Notes under the pieces: model-generated
What the model was told of the DNA's origin: nothing
What the model saw: the letters and a program-made list of their open reading frames with translations, nothing else
Database searches by the model: none
Made by a program: the position numbers and the translations under genes
Part shown: piece by piece, positions 10,413 to 22,686 of the stretch
Layout of the letters: the number at the start of each line of letters is the position of its first letter
Numbering within the stretch: position 1 is the first letter of the stretch
Assembly (NCBI GenBank): GCA_024305405.1
Contig: JAKNDB010000098.1
Span: 3,715,501 to 3,779,500, forward strand
Direction of reading: 5' to 3'
DNA from: Dirofilaria immitis
Lineage: Eukaryota > Nematoda > Chromadorea > Rhabditida > Onchocercidae
Length of the DNA: 64,000 nucleotides

Positions 10413-13410
10413 TTAATCTAATGATGGCATCACCTTTAACCTTTCGAATGCTGCTTTTTCCAGATTCTCTCGATGATTTGGATGTGAAATTCTTATTAAT
10501 TCATATGCTCGTTGTCGCATATTTTTACCCCATAATTGAGCTATACCATATTCAGTAACTACATAATGTACATGAGCTCGTGATGTAACCACTCCAGCTC
10601 CCTATAAATTATTATATGATAATTGAAAACAAAAAAAAAGGGAACAATCAATCGGTTCATTTTTATATATGAAAAAAGAACTTCCAGTTACCTTATTGAT
10701 ATAAGGAACAATTTTTGATTGGCCTTTTTCGTTGAAGAAGGAAGAGCAATGATAGGTTTTCCAAGACCATCGACACTAATCGCTGCGCCTCGAATAAAGC
10801 TCTACTTGTCCGCCAAAACCAGAAAGAAATCGAGATCCGACAGAATCAGAAACAACTGCAAATTAATCATGTTATATTACTTATTTATAACAGTGTGGAA
10901 ATTTCCTTATTTTTTTTTTTTTTTTTGCTTTACCAAGCTCAAATCAATATATTCATATAACAGCTTTCTAAAAACTAAGCAAGGTAAACATTATCTCTCA
11001 AATTTAAAAAAAAGAAAAAGAAAAAAAACCTTGTCCCGTAATATCAACTTCTACTGCTGAATTTATTGCAGTCATTTTTGGCATAGTTTTTACAACCGAT
11101 GGATCATTTACCCAACTTACATCACCAAAAATACAAGTGGATTATCATGCAAAAGGAATATAATTTTTGGAACCATAAACAAACGAAACTACCATCTGAA
11201 AATTACATATTATAATATATATATATATATATATATGTTTATATTTATATTCATAATTAATAAATTAAGCGAAATGAAGAAAGATAATTATAAAAACTAA
11301 TAAACATAAATGGATAGTATTAGAAGAAAGAAAATGATTTTTAGCTTAATGAAATTTATAAAAAAAAAAAAAAAATTGCTAACTTTTCCTGGATGAAGAG
11401 ATTTTTCGGCATTAGTTATAGCATTACATTCGACAAGTTTTAAAATACCATCAGAGAACATTTCGGTATGTATTCCAAGATTTTTATGATTACATAATGC
11501 ATTTAAAGCAGCATCCGGTACAGCACCAATTCCTGAAACAACTTATATATCATACAGATTGTCTATTCTTATCAAATAGCATACAAATTTATATATTACA
11601 TTATAAAGTGATGTCTAATAAAAACGATGAAGAATGACGAAGAAAGAAAGTAGTCATTTCCGACAAAAGCTAAAAAATCTCATATCAAGTTATATTACGA
11701 AATCGGGAAAATTAGTTTAGCGTTTCAATAGTACCAACAACAAAGCATCACTATCCGAATATTTTAGCCGTATAATTCTAAAATTTCCAAAATTTCTACA
11801 ATCAATAAAGATATGATAATAACAAAAATAAATATCATAAAAATATTGAAGAAAAAATGAAAAAAAAAACCTATCATTTATTTTCAAAATAATCCATCAA
11901 ATGAATGTATCTGAATTTATTAAAATGAATAATTATATTATTGATATATAAATGTGAAGAATTTTTTTAATAAATTTAAGAGAAATAATATACCCATTTG
12001 AAGAGTAGCACCGTTAGAAACTAATTGATTCGCAATTAATTCGCCAATTTTAGTTTCCACTTCTGATGTCTTTGCGTTAAATTTACGTTCATGTAGCAAA
12101 AAATCATTCTCAACCATAAAATCGATATGACTTGCGTGAATGACTGTATCGCCAAACGTGCTTGGCATGTTTTTATTACAAATTGCTGAAAAGAAACGTT
12201 TCTCTGATACTGCTATTTTTCGAAATTTGTGGCAAATTAAATGAAAGAATGCAAGCTATTATTAAAACAGATTATGAACAAAATGAATTCAAAAGTAAAA
12301 TAAAAATAAACCTATGATCGAATCTGCCGAAGCTATTGCAGCACGAGTAGAATCAGCACCAGTTCCAAGTGTGCAAAATCCATTAGAATCGGGTGGTGAA
12401 ATCTGAAAAAGTTTGCCATTTCGAAATCAATTCAATATGTAGTTACAAATAATTTTATGCACTAATGAATTCGACTGGAATAAACATTACCAAGCAAAAT
12501 ATTATTCTTTGAAAATTTCACTATATCTTTCTTCTAAACTAACCGTAATTAAAGCGGCATCCAAATGAATCGCACCTGATCGAAACAACAGCGGAATTTC
12601 GTGAAGAAAAATTGAACTGAAATCGGCTGTTCCTCAAAATATTTTAGTTCAATGAATGTAACATAAATTACCGCTGGACCAATCGAGAACACTTATTTAA
12701 ATAAAACTTACCATCATTAACAGCATCCCTAAGTTGTGTCCGGTGAATAAAGAATTCGAACGGATACGATCTAAAAATACGAATCTTAAAGTACGACATT
12801 GATAATAAGAAATTATGATAATTTTACGGAGTAAATTAATGCAATACTATGATCGAACAAAACTGATCGATCATAAAAGAGATATTGAAAAGCAATAATG
12901 CTAACCTTTAACATCAGAAGCTAACCATGGAATATGACCTTCCAAATGTATATGATGTAAAGTAATTTTCTTCAGATCATTTACTTTAGCATGTTCACAA
13001 AGACCATCCAAAAGTGGTGTTGGTGTAGCTGCGATACCATGAACAAATATATGAGATCCTAAAAGATATTTCATCATAATTTTGATAAATTTATACTTTT
13101 GTTTTTCTTCAATTTTAGCTTAACTATTAACTATTTGTGATATTTAATATTAATGATATAATTTTTGCTAAAAAATCATAAATCGAAAAAAATAAAAATT
13201 TGTAAATAATAGAAAATATGTCAAATTTACCGCTTTTAATATTGCAAACAGCTTCCCTACAATCTTTTACAATTTTTGGCTTTTTCCTTCGATTGGACAA
13301 GTCACTTCACGTCCTTCAATATCATTGGGTATTAGTCGAGGTTGCGCAAAAGAGCTTGAAAATGTTCGTCTAGCTGTCGTAGGAATTATACGAATCATAT
13401 TAAATAGCAT
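10413..13410 (-). CDS. acer-1: ASCT-B: mitochondrial acetyl-CoA hydrolase / acetate:succinate CoA-transferase, copy B
   Basis: Second copy with the same ten-exon plan: 13231-13410, 12906-13058, 12712-12770, 12544-12632, 12312-12402, 11994-12185, 11384-11532, 11030-11195, 10692-10855 and 10413-10601. The N-terminus (MLFNMIRIIPTTARRTFSS) is Arg/Ser-rich like a presequence and differs from A. Exon 6 reads NMPSTFGDTVIHASHID, so Ser replaces the usual Arg of MPRTFGD. Exon 9 has FIRGAA and exon 7 keeps LGIHTEM. Six bases are missing (exons 1, 3, 9 once each; exon 8 three times) and one is extra (exon 9). After correction the sum is 1437 nt, 478 residues. Exons 7-8 and their introns are almost identical to A, while exons 1, 5 and parts of 6 and 9 differ. 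It carries the most frameshifts of the three, so a young pseudogene is possible, but the damage is of the same kind as in single-copy genes. Confidence 0.85.
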
Positions 13411-15832
13411 TCCTTAAATTAATTTTAAAATGATAAGAGTATTTTTTTTAAAGTTTAAATGAAATTTTAAATATAATATTGGAACAGTTGATTATATTGA
13501 TTGTGTATATTTTTCCTTAAAATATATAAGCGATACAATTATGATATGATAAAACGCGGAAAGGAAAAAAGTATAGAAATGAGTATGATGATTATGTAGT
13601 TGAAGTAAAGGACAATTCTTAACACTATGATAATAAATCTGCTACAAACAGTTGTCAATAATTATGATAACAGTTGTGAAATGATATGAAGAACAAACAA
13701 AAAAGAATTGAAAATATATTATTTTGAATTTCAAATATGAGTTTTCTTTCTCTCTCTCTCTCTTTGCGTGACACTTCCATCGAGTGAAGAAATTACGTCA
13801 AAAACGTGTAATGCGTAAAATATTACCCTTTATCTTATGTTTGAAGAGAAAAAACGCTAGAAAAGATGAGAACAGAAAATATATTGATAATACTATTATC
13901 AATTATCATATCAATTGATAATTTAGAAACTCTAATAGTAGTAATTAAAATCAACAATTATTATATCTGATAAGATTTATGGAAATTTTGATAGAAATGT
14001 TAATAAGCAATGAAGTATCTTTTATTATTAAACGTAAGCGACATTTCAAATATGAAACAAATTTATTTGTCGCAATGTAAACATATTCGGCGCAATGTAA
14101 ACAATATATTATTGGCCCAAAATGAATCAAACTTAATTCATCGCAATTTCATCGTCGCAACCATATATGACATATCGATTAGTTTGAAAAGTTTATTTGT
14201 TATACAGTAAACTTCATATTTTGTTTACGCTTACTTTGAAGGAAATAATCTTTTCTCTTAAATGCTTAATTTTTCTTATTTGAAGCCATTTCAAACTTGC
14301 TTTATTCGAACCTACTTGCATTTGCCATAACCTTTTTGATCAATTTTTTAAATTTTGCAAGCATTTCAGTAAACCTTTTTTGTTCTTTTTTTTAAAGAAT
14401 CTCATTCATTCATCTGTAAAATTAACGACTAAAATAACCACAATGTGTACGTAAGATGATCAAATGCAATATCCGAATTCTTGAAGTCAATAAAAACAAT
14501 AACAAAAGATCGGTGTTACGTTTTGGATGATCAAAAGATCAGTTTTACGTTTTGGATGATCAAAGATCAGTATTACGTTTTGGATGATTAAGAGATTAGT
14601 ATTACGCCTTAAATAATCAAAAATTGGTACTTTTCGGATAATCAAAAGATCAGTATTACATTTTGAACGATCAAAAGATCACTTCTACGTTTCGGATGAT
14701 CAAAAGATCACTTCTACGTTTCGGATGATCAAAAGATCAATATTATGTTTTGAATGATCAAAAATCAATATCATATTTTAGATGGTCAAAAGATCAGTAT
14801 TAAGTTTTGGATGACGAAAAAAAAGCATGGAAAGATAAGGAAATGAAATGAGGGATGAGTGAGGAAGTAGAAGCGATGTATCTCAAATCGATAAGGTTGA
14901 TGTCGCAATTTTTAAAAACGCGACAAAAATCGTTTCATATATGGTTTATGATCTCTGGTTTGCCGATTGGAAAGAATGGATTGAAATGCTGAACATTTTG
15001 GAAAGATTAAAGATCAATTGATTGATTACTATAATTTAAAAAAAAAAAAAAGAAACTTAGCATGAAGTTTGTTTGATTATATAAAAATTTTGCAACTTGG
15101 CATATCTATTTGTCTCTAATCTCTAATGTATTATCCATTTTGAAATAATTTTTTTCAAACAAAAATATCAGCTCATTTCAATTATATCAATTTGCATATA
15201 TATATACATATATTTTAGTGAAAGATATCAGCTAATCATTGGAAAACTTCTAGCCTTAGATTTATTTCAATTCGAAGAATTCGGATTGATTATGATTCTT
15301 TTTTTGTTTCGTAATTTATTGAATTGCTAGAAATTTCATTTTAAATCAATCAACAATATTCTAATTCAATTTTAGATTTAATTTTTTTCTTTTGTTTTTT
15401 TAGAATCAATTTTATTTTGTCTGGAATACTGAGGTTTAAAATATGATTTATTTAAGGATATAAATTGAAAGAAAGTATAAACTTCTTCAGTTATAATTAA
15501 ACTCTAAAAAATAAAGTGATAATTGCTGCGAAAAAGTGACATTCTTTGAACTGATATTTATTTAATACATTTCAGATGTGACCAGAAGAGATATCAAACT
15601 GATACAAATTAAAAAAATTAAGTAATTACATTATATTATAATCCGTAGGTACGAATTAATCCATTCCATAAAATACATTATAAATTAAAAATAATAAAGA
15701 AAGATATTAATTTATCTTAGAAGAAATGTTTATAAAAATCTTCTGAATAACTAATCAAAACAGATTTGTTGTAATTACTATATCGATATTAAGCATTTTC
15801 ATAATGACAGATAAATGATATTTGAGAAGATA
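13411..15832. other. Intergenic between ASCT-B and ASCT-C
   Basis: No exon is recognised. It contains a TCTCTC tract (13744-13765), the 29-bp minisatellite listed below, and from about 15395 a 3' flank of ASCT-C that closely matches that of ASCT-A. The flank of C keeps about 20 bp (TGATAATTGCTGCG and neighbours near 15520) that A lacks. The missing piece in A lies between two AAGTGA words, so slippage between short direct repeats could explain its loss. Confidence 0.6.
14504..14815. repeat. 29-bp minisatellite upstream of ASCT-B
   Basis: About eleven imperfect head-to-tail units of 25-29 bp around AAAAGATCAGTATTACG and TTTTGGATGATC. The word TGATCA, or a near form, marks most unit junctions. 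There are no unique spacers, so it is not a CRISPR array. It lies about 1.1 kb upstream of the ASCT-B start. Confidence 0.9.
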
Positions 15833-18800
15833 TTAATCCAATGATGGCATCACCTTTAACCTTTCGAATGCTGCTTTTTCCAGATTCTCTCGATGATTTG
15901 GATGTGAAATTTTATTAATTCATATGCTCGTTGTCGCATATTTTTACCCCATAATTGAGCTATACCATATTCAGTAACTACATAATGTACATGAGCTCGT
16001 GATGTAACCACTCCAGCTCCCTGTTAAAGATGAATTCAAAGGAAAAAAAGGAAAAATGAAATTCAATATTTAGAGCAAAATATCGTTGAAATTATAATTA
16101 TAATGCTTACTTTAGTAATATACGGTACAATCTTGCTTTGATCTTTTTGGTTGTAGAAGGCATTGCAATTATAGGCTTGCCAAGGCCATCATCTCCAATT
16201 GCGGCCCCTCGAATAAAATCCATTTGACCACCAAAACCGGAAAAGAAACGATCTCCAACAGAATCAGCAACCACTGAAACATTTCTAGGCACTAAACTCT
16301 AACGAACGGCATTGCTAAAGTAGTAGGTAATGAAGGTTTAGAGAAAAACACAAACATCAAAATCAAACTCCACGGTAAGAAGTTAGGTTTTGTTAACGCC
16401 ATAGAGGACTAAGGAAGGCGGTAGAGAGAGTGTAATAAGCCAAGAATAGTTAATGAAGCTGGCATAATAATTACAATAGGACCTGACAATATGAAAATAA
16501 TTTATGGTAGTTGTAGCTATTGTTTATATTTTTACATAAAATCTTGGGTCTTTTACCTAAAAACTCGAGATCTATTGCAATAGTTTTACTGTTTTATAGA
16601 TTCCATGATTAACTCTAGTAACATGCTTCTTCTATCTTCTATTTAGTTTATTAATGTATTGATTATTTCTTTTTTTTTTCTTTGAATTATAAAGTTCTTC
16701 TTGCTTTCACTCATTTTGTTCTTCAAACCTAATATATCTTTTTTTTAATGCTTTTTCGTCTTCTTTTATTTTACCACTGCAATAAGACTTTAACTTGATG
16801 TATCATATCTGAGCAAGATCTATTTATCTTCATATGTAGAAGATTGCTTTCCAATATTTCTTCAATCCCTTCATTTCTAAGTATATTTTAATAAAAGCTA
16901 AAAGATTAATGTATTGAAGAATTTACGAAAATTTCTATAAATTCAACAAATCAATGAGAATTTTCAATGAAATTTGCTCATTTAATTTATTAAAAAAAAA
17001 AAATTAGAAATATAATATAATAAATAGGTTGGTTGATAGTTTTTCATTTACTATTTTAAAATCTGATCAACTAAACAATTATCTTACCTTGACCAGTTAA
17101 ATCAATTTCAACAGCCGAATTGATCGCTGTCATTTTTGGCATCATTCGTATTGTTCTTGGATCATTTACCCAAGTTACATCACCAGAGAATATAATAGGA
17201 TTGTTGTTTACAAAATTATAAAGTTTATCAGATCCGTAAATGAATGAAGTTACTATCTGAAAGCATTCATTAAATATGCTAAATATATTATATATGTTCA
17301 ATTTAGATGATAGAATTATTTGAAAGTTTTCTCGATGCTTCTTTGAATAATTGTAATAAAGAAGATTCTATTGATTAACAGAGAATTTGTTTCTTTCACA
17401 TGTTCTAAAAGACAGATAATCATTTTAAAAAAATATTTCAAGTAGTAAATTTAACAATCATATCATTTATGGATTGTTATTGTTCAATTGATGAATTGTT
17501 CCTGTAGAATTTTCTTTGACATTTTCTTCAGTTGTTGAAATGATCATTCAGATTCGTCCTGTTATAATCTAAATGTCGTGTTTATACTACTTTACTAATC
17601 GTTTGCTCTGAGAGTTTCTATTCTTTTGATAACTTATGATTATTTTGATCGTTTCATTTGCACAGCGAATGTTGATTCTGATATTAAACGATTGCTCATT
17701 GGATCTTCTTCAACAATTTCTTCGAGAATCCTCTTTGATTTGATTCAATTTGTTCTCGTTCTAATCGTACTGCTACTTGTATAAATGTTCATTTTACGAT
17801 TTCTTTTCCTGATGAGTATTGCTGTTTGTTTACTCTAATAGTATCAAAATAACCGAAATATTTTATAATACAAAATATATAGAAAATAATAAAAATATTT
17901 GTATTATTAAATATCACGGAATAAACAAATGAAATTATTTTGATTCATATGATTTTCCAAATGAAGAAATCATCCCTTTAAATATCAATTCTATTATTAT
18001 ATGAAGGATGTTGTTTAGAGCATTGTATCTAATCAGATTTTGACTTATCATCCTTCAGATCATTACTTAAAATATCACTTATTATCAAACTCATCCCTCC
18101 AACATTAATAAGTTTCAGATATATAAAGAAGAAAGGAAATTCAAACTATCAATCGTATTATCGATATTTCTCAACGAATTGGAACTATGTATCGTAGCTG
18201 CGATGAATAAAAATCTGTTATAACAAAACTTTGTTAGATCTGAATAAAAATCTGTTATGACAAGATTTATCCAATCTTCCAATTCCTTAGCATCATAAAT
18301 AAACCTATCACGATAATTGATTATGATTATTTTGATCATTTGTTTTACACTACTTTTCTGGTCGATGCCAATTCTTTGTATCGAAAAGTTTGCTTACCAC
18401 ATTTCAATCATAGCACAATTTATAATATGTTAATTTATAGCGCAAATTAGTATAATTAAATTTTAGGATATTTTTAAAATATACAACAGCGATTCTTTGA
18501 TCATTTCATTATATCTATATCCTATATAAACGTTTCGTTTTTTCCGGCAAGAATTAGCAATAACTAACTTTTCCAGGAAACATGGTTTTTTTAAATTTGT
18601 GATTGCATTACAATTAATTAGTTCCAATATTCCATCTGAAAGCATTTCGGTATGAATCCCAAGATCTTTATGATTAACCAATGAAGCTAAAGTAGCATCC
18701 GGAATTGCGCCAATGCCTGAATTATATTTTTATTTATAATTTTACAATTAATATTATTTTAATCTTTATTCAAAAAGATTAAAATAATATTTTGTCGAGC

Positions 18801-21186
18801 TAGATGAAGAAGATTATTTTGAATTTATTGTCTGCATATTATCATTCAGAATCCAGATTCAAAGCATCTTGTGATTCAAGATATCAGTATGCAATGAATG
18901 CAATGATTAGTAATAGGGATAGATTATTTTACTCTTTTGATTTTTCTTCTCTCATTTTGTCTATTTTTTCAATCTCTCTTTGTATTTACTTATTTCCGTC
19001 CTTTTTATTTTCGTTCGCAAACCTTTCATTAGTTTGATAAATGCTAGATTAACTTACATATGCTCCAGGCTCGAATAATGTGAATTTCCAAAATTCATAT
19101 TTGTATCATGTGATAAAGATAAAGAGGAAATAAAGTCTAAAAGATTATAAAATATCAATTTATAATCTTATTTAACATTTAAAAATTCGCCTATTTGTAA
19201 TGTAGCACCATTGTCTACAAGATTATTTGCAATAATTTCGCCAATTTTTTGTTCTTGAAATCCAGTTTTTTAATTTCTCGTTGATATAAAGGATAATCCA
19301 TTTCAATCATAACATCAATATGACTTTGATGAATAATCGAATCACCAAATGTACGAGGCATATTTTTATTTGATATTGCTGAAATATAAAATTTTAACGT
19401 ATAGCAGCAACTATGAGAGATATTCAATTAATTAATGAAAGATGAGTAACTTCTGGGAATAAAAATTTCATTCCACGAGAGGTATAATAAATAAAAAATG
19501 ATTGATTTTAATTATAGTAATTAAAATTTCTATCTTTCTTCTCTTATTAATAATTTCTAACTTTTTAAAAGATAATAAAGAACTGTACCGATGATATGAT
19601 CTGCTTTAGTGATAGCAGCAACAGTAGCATCTACACTTGTGCCTAAAGTGCAATAGCCAAAATTATCTGGAGGTGATACCTGAAAAGAAATTATGTTCCT
19701 GAAAATCTATATGAAAAACTAAAATTTTATGTAGGTAATATACCCTGATTCTTCTTTAATTTGCAAATAAACCAGATAATCATCAGAAGAGATTACCGTT
19801 AGCAAAACGGCGTTGAGCTTAATTGCTCCATTTCGAAAAATTAAAGGTATTTCATGTAAAAGCACTGAATTAAAATCAGCTATACCTAAAAATTTTATAA
19901 TTTTTTTCTCATTTCATTTTTTCGTTTTTATTAATAAAAATAATTTGAAATGTAAAATGTTGAACTTTTCGTAACGAAAACTTTTTGAAAATTTATGACA
20001 AAATAATTGAAAAATTTTCAACTGTTTGATATGCAAAAAAGAAAAAGATTCTTTACAAAATAACATAAAATATAAATTATAATTTTCCTACAAATATCTT
20101 TTTTTTCCTAAATTTAAGCAATTTAAAAAATTAACCTTCATTAACTGCTTTTCTTAAATTTGTACCCGTAAATAAAGAATTTGATCGGATACGGTCTAAA
20201 AAAAATCTTCCAGCTAAATTTATTTATCGAAAAATCTAATAAAAATTATTTTTATTTTATTTGTTTCAAAAATTATTTTTACATGAAAATATCAAAGAAG
20301 CACCTGTTTACCTTTAAAATTAGGTTGAGTCCATTTAGTTGGTCCCTCCAAATGCAAATGATGTAATGTTAGTTTTTCAAATCATTACTTTCTGCATAAT
20401 CACATAAACCTTCTAAAAGTGGTGTTGGTGTTGCAGCCATTCCATGTACAAATATATGATCACCTGAATATTAGAAAAAGAGCAATGATACTCAACTGGT
20501 GAATAAACAAATTTGTTTGATCTAATAATATTAGGGCAAAGAAAATTTTATAGGCAATAAAAAGAAATTTCATAAAATGAAAATTTGATATAAACAATGA
20601 CAATATGCATAAATATTAGAATAAATAAAAGGAAAGATATTATAAGAATATTAAATTGATTTTTATGTAATCATTTGCTAATTAATCAAAATTTTTGATA
20701 ATGTGTTACAGTGTTTTATAATGAATATAAAATACGATAATCTTTATAATAAAAATTTGATCTATGAAATAATATTTCAAGAAATTTATCGATTGATTTC
20801 ACGATTAAAATAATCTTTGTTATCTCAATAATTATTACAATAAATTTAAAGAAAAATGAAATTATACGAAAAATAAAAATCGGTAAAAATTTCCAAAAAT
20901 AAGATAACGATTACGAATTTTTAGTTTAATTTCAATTAATTTAATTAATTTCAGAATAATTTCCAGAAAATATGATTAATATTTAGAAAAAAAAAAAAAC
21001 ATTGCATTTACCAGATTTAATCCCATCAAAAGCATTTTTGATATCTGTAACAAATTTCGTCTTCTTTCCCGCAATTGCATATGCACATTCCTGACTGTCG
21101 AACGAACCAGGTACTCGTCGTGATAAAGTTATACTTGTATGAAGAGTTCTTGATGAAATTATCGCAAGTCGTGATAATAGATTCAT
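15833..21186 (-). CDS. acer-1: ASCT-C: mitochondrial acetyl-CoA hydrolase / acetate:succinate CoA-transferase, copy C
   Basis: Third and most upstream copy, with longer introns. Ten exons: 21012-21186, 20312-20463, 20136-20195, 19797-19885, 19589-19679, 19191-19378, 18569-18716, 17088-17256, 16111-16273 and 15833-16020. The presequence-like N-terminus is MNLLSRLAIISSRTLHTS. Motifs: FVHGMAATPTPLLEGL, NMPRTFGDSIIHQSHID, LGIHTEMLSDG (likely catalytic Glu), FIYGSDKLYNFVNNNP, SGFGGQMDFIRGAAIG and LGKPIIAMPSTTKK. Five bases are missing (exons 2, 6, 7, 9, 10), all in A runs. Corrected, the coding length is 1428 nt, 475 residues. Exon 8 is intact here and defines the reading frame broken in A and B. 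The protein is clearly diverged from A and B except for the last exon, which matches A nearly base for base. Intron 6 has a GC donor. Confidence 0.9.
16300..16515 (+). pseudogene. Protein-like relic inside ASCT-C intron 8
   Basis: A stretch richer in G+C than the intron around it. One plus-strand frame reads coherently for some 40 codons (NGIAKVVGNEGLEKNTNIK, then KLHGKKLGFVNAIED). After two stops it resumes in the same frame (VNEAGIIITIGPDNMKIIYG). The composition looks like a real protein rather than random AT-rich translation. I do not recognise the family. A decayed insertion, perhaps of bacterial origin like the 23935-24125 relic, is possible; chance is not excluded. Confidence 0.35.
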
Positions 21187-22208
21187 TTCTTTAAACAAAA
21201 GTCCAATACTATTTGAAATAATTTTTGCAAAATGTATCGATTAAAGGAAATGATGAAAAAGAAGTTAACTAATTATAGATAAAAATCTCATACATTTATT
21301 TAAACAGAATTTCAGTCTGGCAAAATTTATTTCTGTTAAAATTGAGATCGAAATTAATTATAACTTCACAGTTTTCTTTATTATCATAGCTTTAGAAATG
21401 CATAACATAGCAATAAAATAAAGTTTCGATTGGAAAATTTTAATTTTTCAATCCTTGCAATTATTCTTTTCAATTAAATAATATTCGAAAAATACTAGGA
21501 AGGAACAAATGTTGAAAAATTTAAGAAAAAGACATCTAAAACATGTGGCATAGATCAAATATATAAATGATTGTCAATTGCTGAAATAATGGTATGTTTG
21601 CTAAATCATACATTCAGAATTTTTATATATCATAGAGCATTCATATTATCATTGACATTCGACGCTTTAGCGTCGCTTATTCGCTATCTATATCTTATCA
21701 GCAATTTATTTGTCGCTAATCTATTTACTTGTCAATAACGTTATTAATTGATGGTTTATTGATGCAAATAAACAGACACTAATTTGAACCATCAAAATTG
21801 CTGTCATACCTTTTGTATATTAGAGAAACTATTGCTTCATTATTAAATAAATGCATGTGAGATTGATGTTACTTATTTTTTTCCTCATTTTTACCATCAT
21901 ACCTCAATTTCATTAATACAAAACACGTTCCGATTAATTAAATAATTTCAATTAAAGTTAATTTAAAATTTATAAATATTTAAAAGTTATAATCGAACTA
22001 ATGAATTCTCAAAAGAATATCTTCAAGCTGTAAAGTGACGTTAATGAAGTATCTTAACAGGAAATTTAAGTAATCTTTTTATCAAATATAATGAAAATGA
22101 AAATGAAAAAGAGACGGTAATAGATGGCATTGAAAGAACATATTTTTTTCAAGATCGATTATTGGTTTCAGAAGAAAGCGAATTTCTATACTTCTGCCAA
22201 AATAAAAC

Positions 22209-22686
22209 ATTTTACAATAGCTTTAGCGGAAATACATTCTTGTATTTCCGCTAAAGCTATTATAAATGCCAGAATCACATCAGTCACAGCAACAGCAACA
22301 CATCTCTTCAGCTTGTATAACATGTGAGGATACAGTACAGAGGCCTTCTGATTCCTACAAAGAATTTTTCAAACTGTTGTCTGAGATCTCATTCTTTGTT
22401 TTCTAAACGAATTAGTTTTATAGGTATTCTGTGAATATCCGTAATAAACTTTACTAATAATATTATCATTGAATTATAAATATCCTAAACTTCATTTTTA
22501 TGCATTTTTTTTGAATAATTTTTCCATCTTGAAGATAAATACCTAAAAATATACCTTATTATTCGATTTCTGACTAATAGCTTCAATCAAATAACGGATT
22601 AAATAGAGAAAATATATTTGATATCTACTATTATAATTCAAAAAGAAATCTACAAGAATGTATTTCCGCTAAAGCTATTGTAAAAT
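22209..22686. repeat. Inverted-repeat (MITE-like) element with 36-bp perfect ends
   Basis: Bases 22209-22244 and 22651-22686 are perfect reverse complements over 36 bp (left end ATTTTACAATAGC, right end GCTATTGTAAAAT). The whole element is 478 bp. A further inverted copy of the inner 21 bp lies directly beside the left arm. No transposase is seen, and no target-site duplication beyond a possible TA-type context. It could be a small non-autonomous DNA transposon or a foldback element. Confidence 0.7.
22216..22261. repeat. Perfect hairpin, 21-bp arms, 4-nt loop
   Basis: AATAGCTTTAGCGGAAATAC and one further base form the left arm. The loop is TTCT and the right arm is the exact complement. As DNA it can extrude a cruciform; as RNA it would form a very stable stem. 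It sits inside the left end of the inverted-repeat element. Confidence 0.9.

Noticed and set aside
10413..13410. ASCT-B as a clear pseudogene
   Set aside because: It has seven indels, but six are homopolymer losses of the kind found in single-copy essential genes here. After repair all exon lengths and motifs are intact, so I left it as a gene with reduced confidence.
14504..14815. CRISPR-like spaced repeat
   Set aside because: Units are head to tail with no unique spacers, are degenerate, and lie in nuclear nematode DNA. It is a minisatellite.
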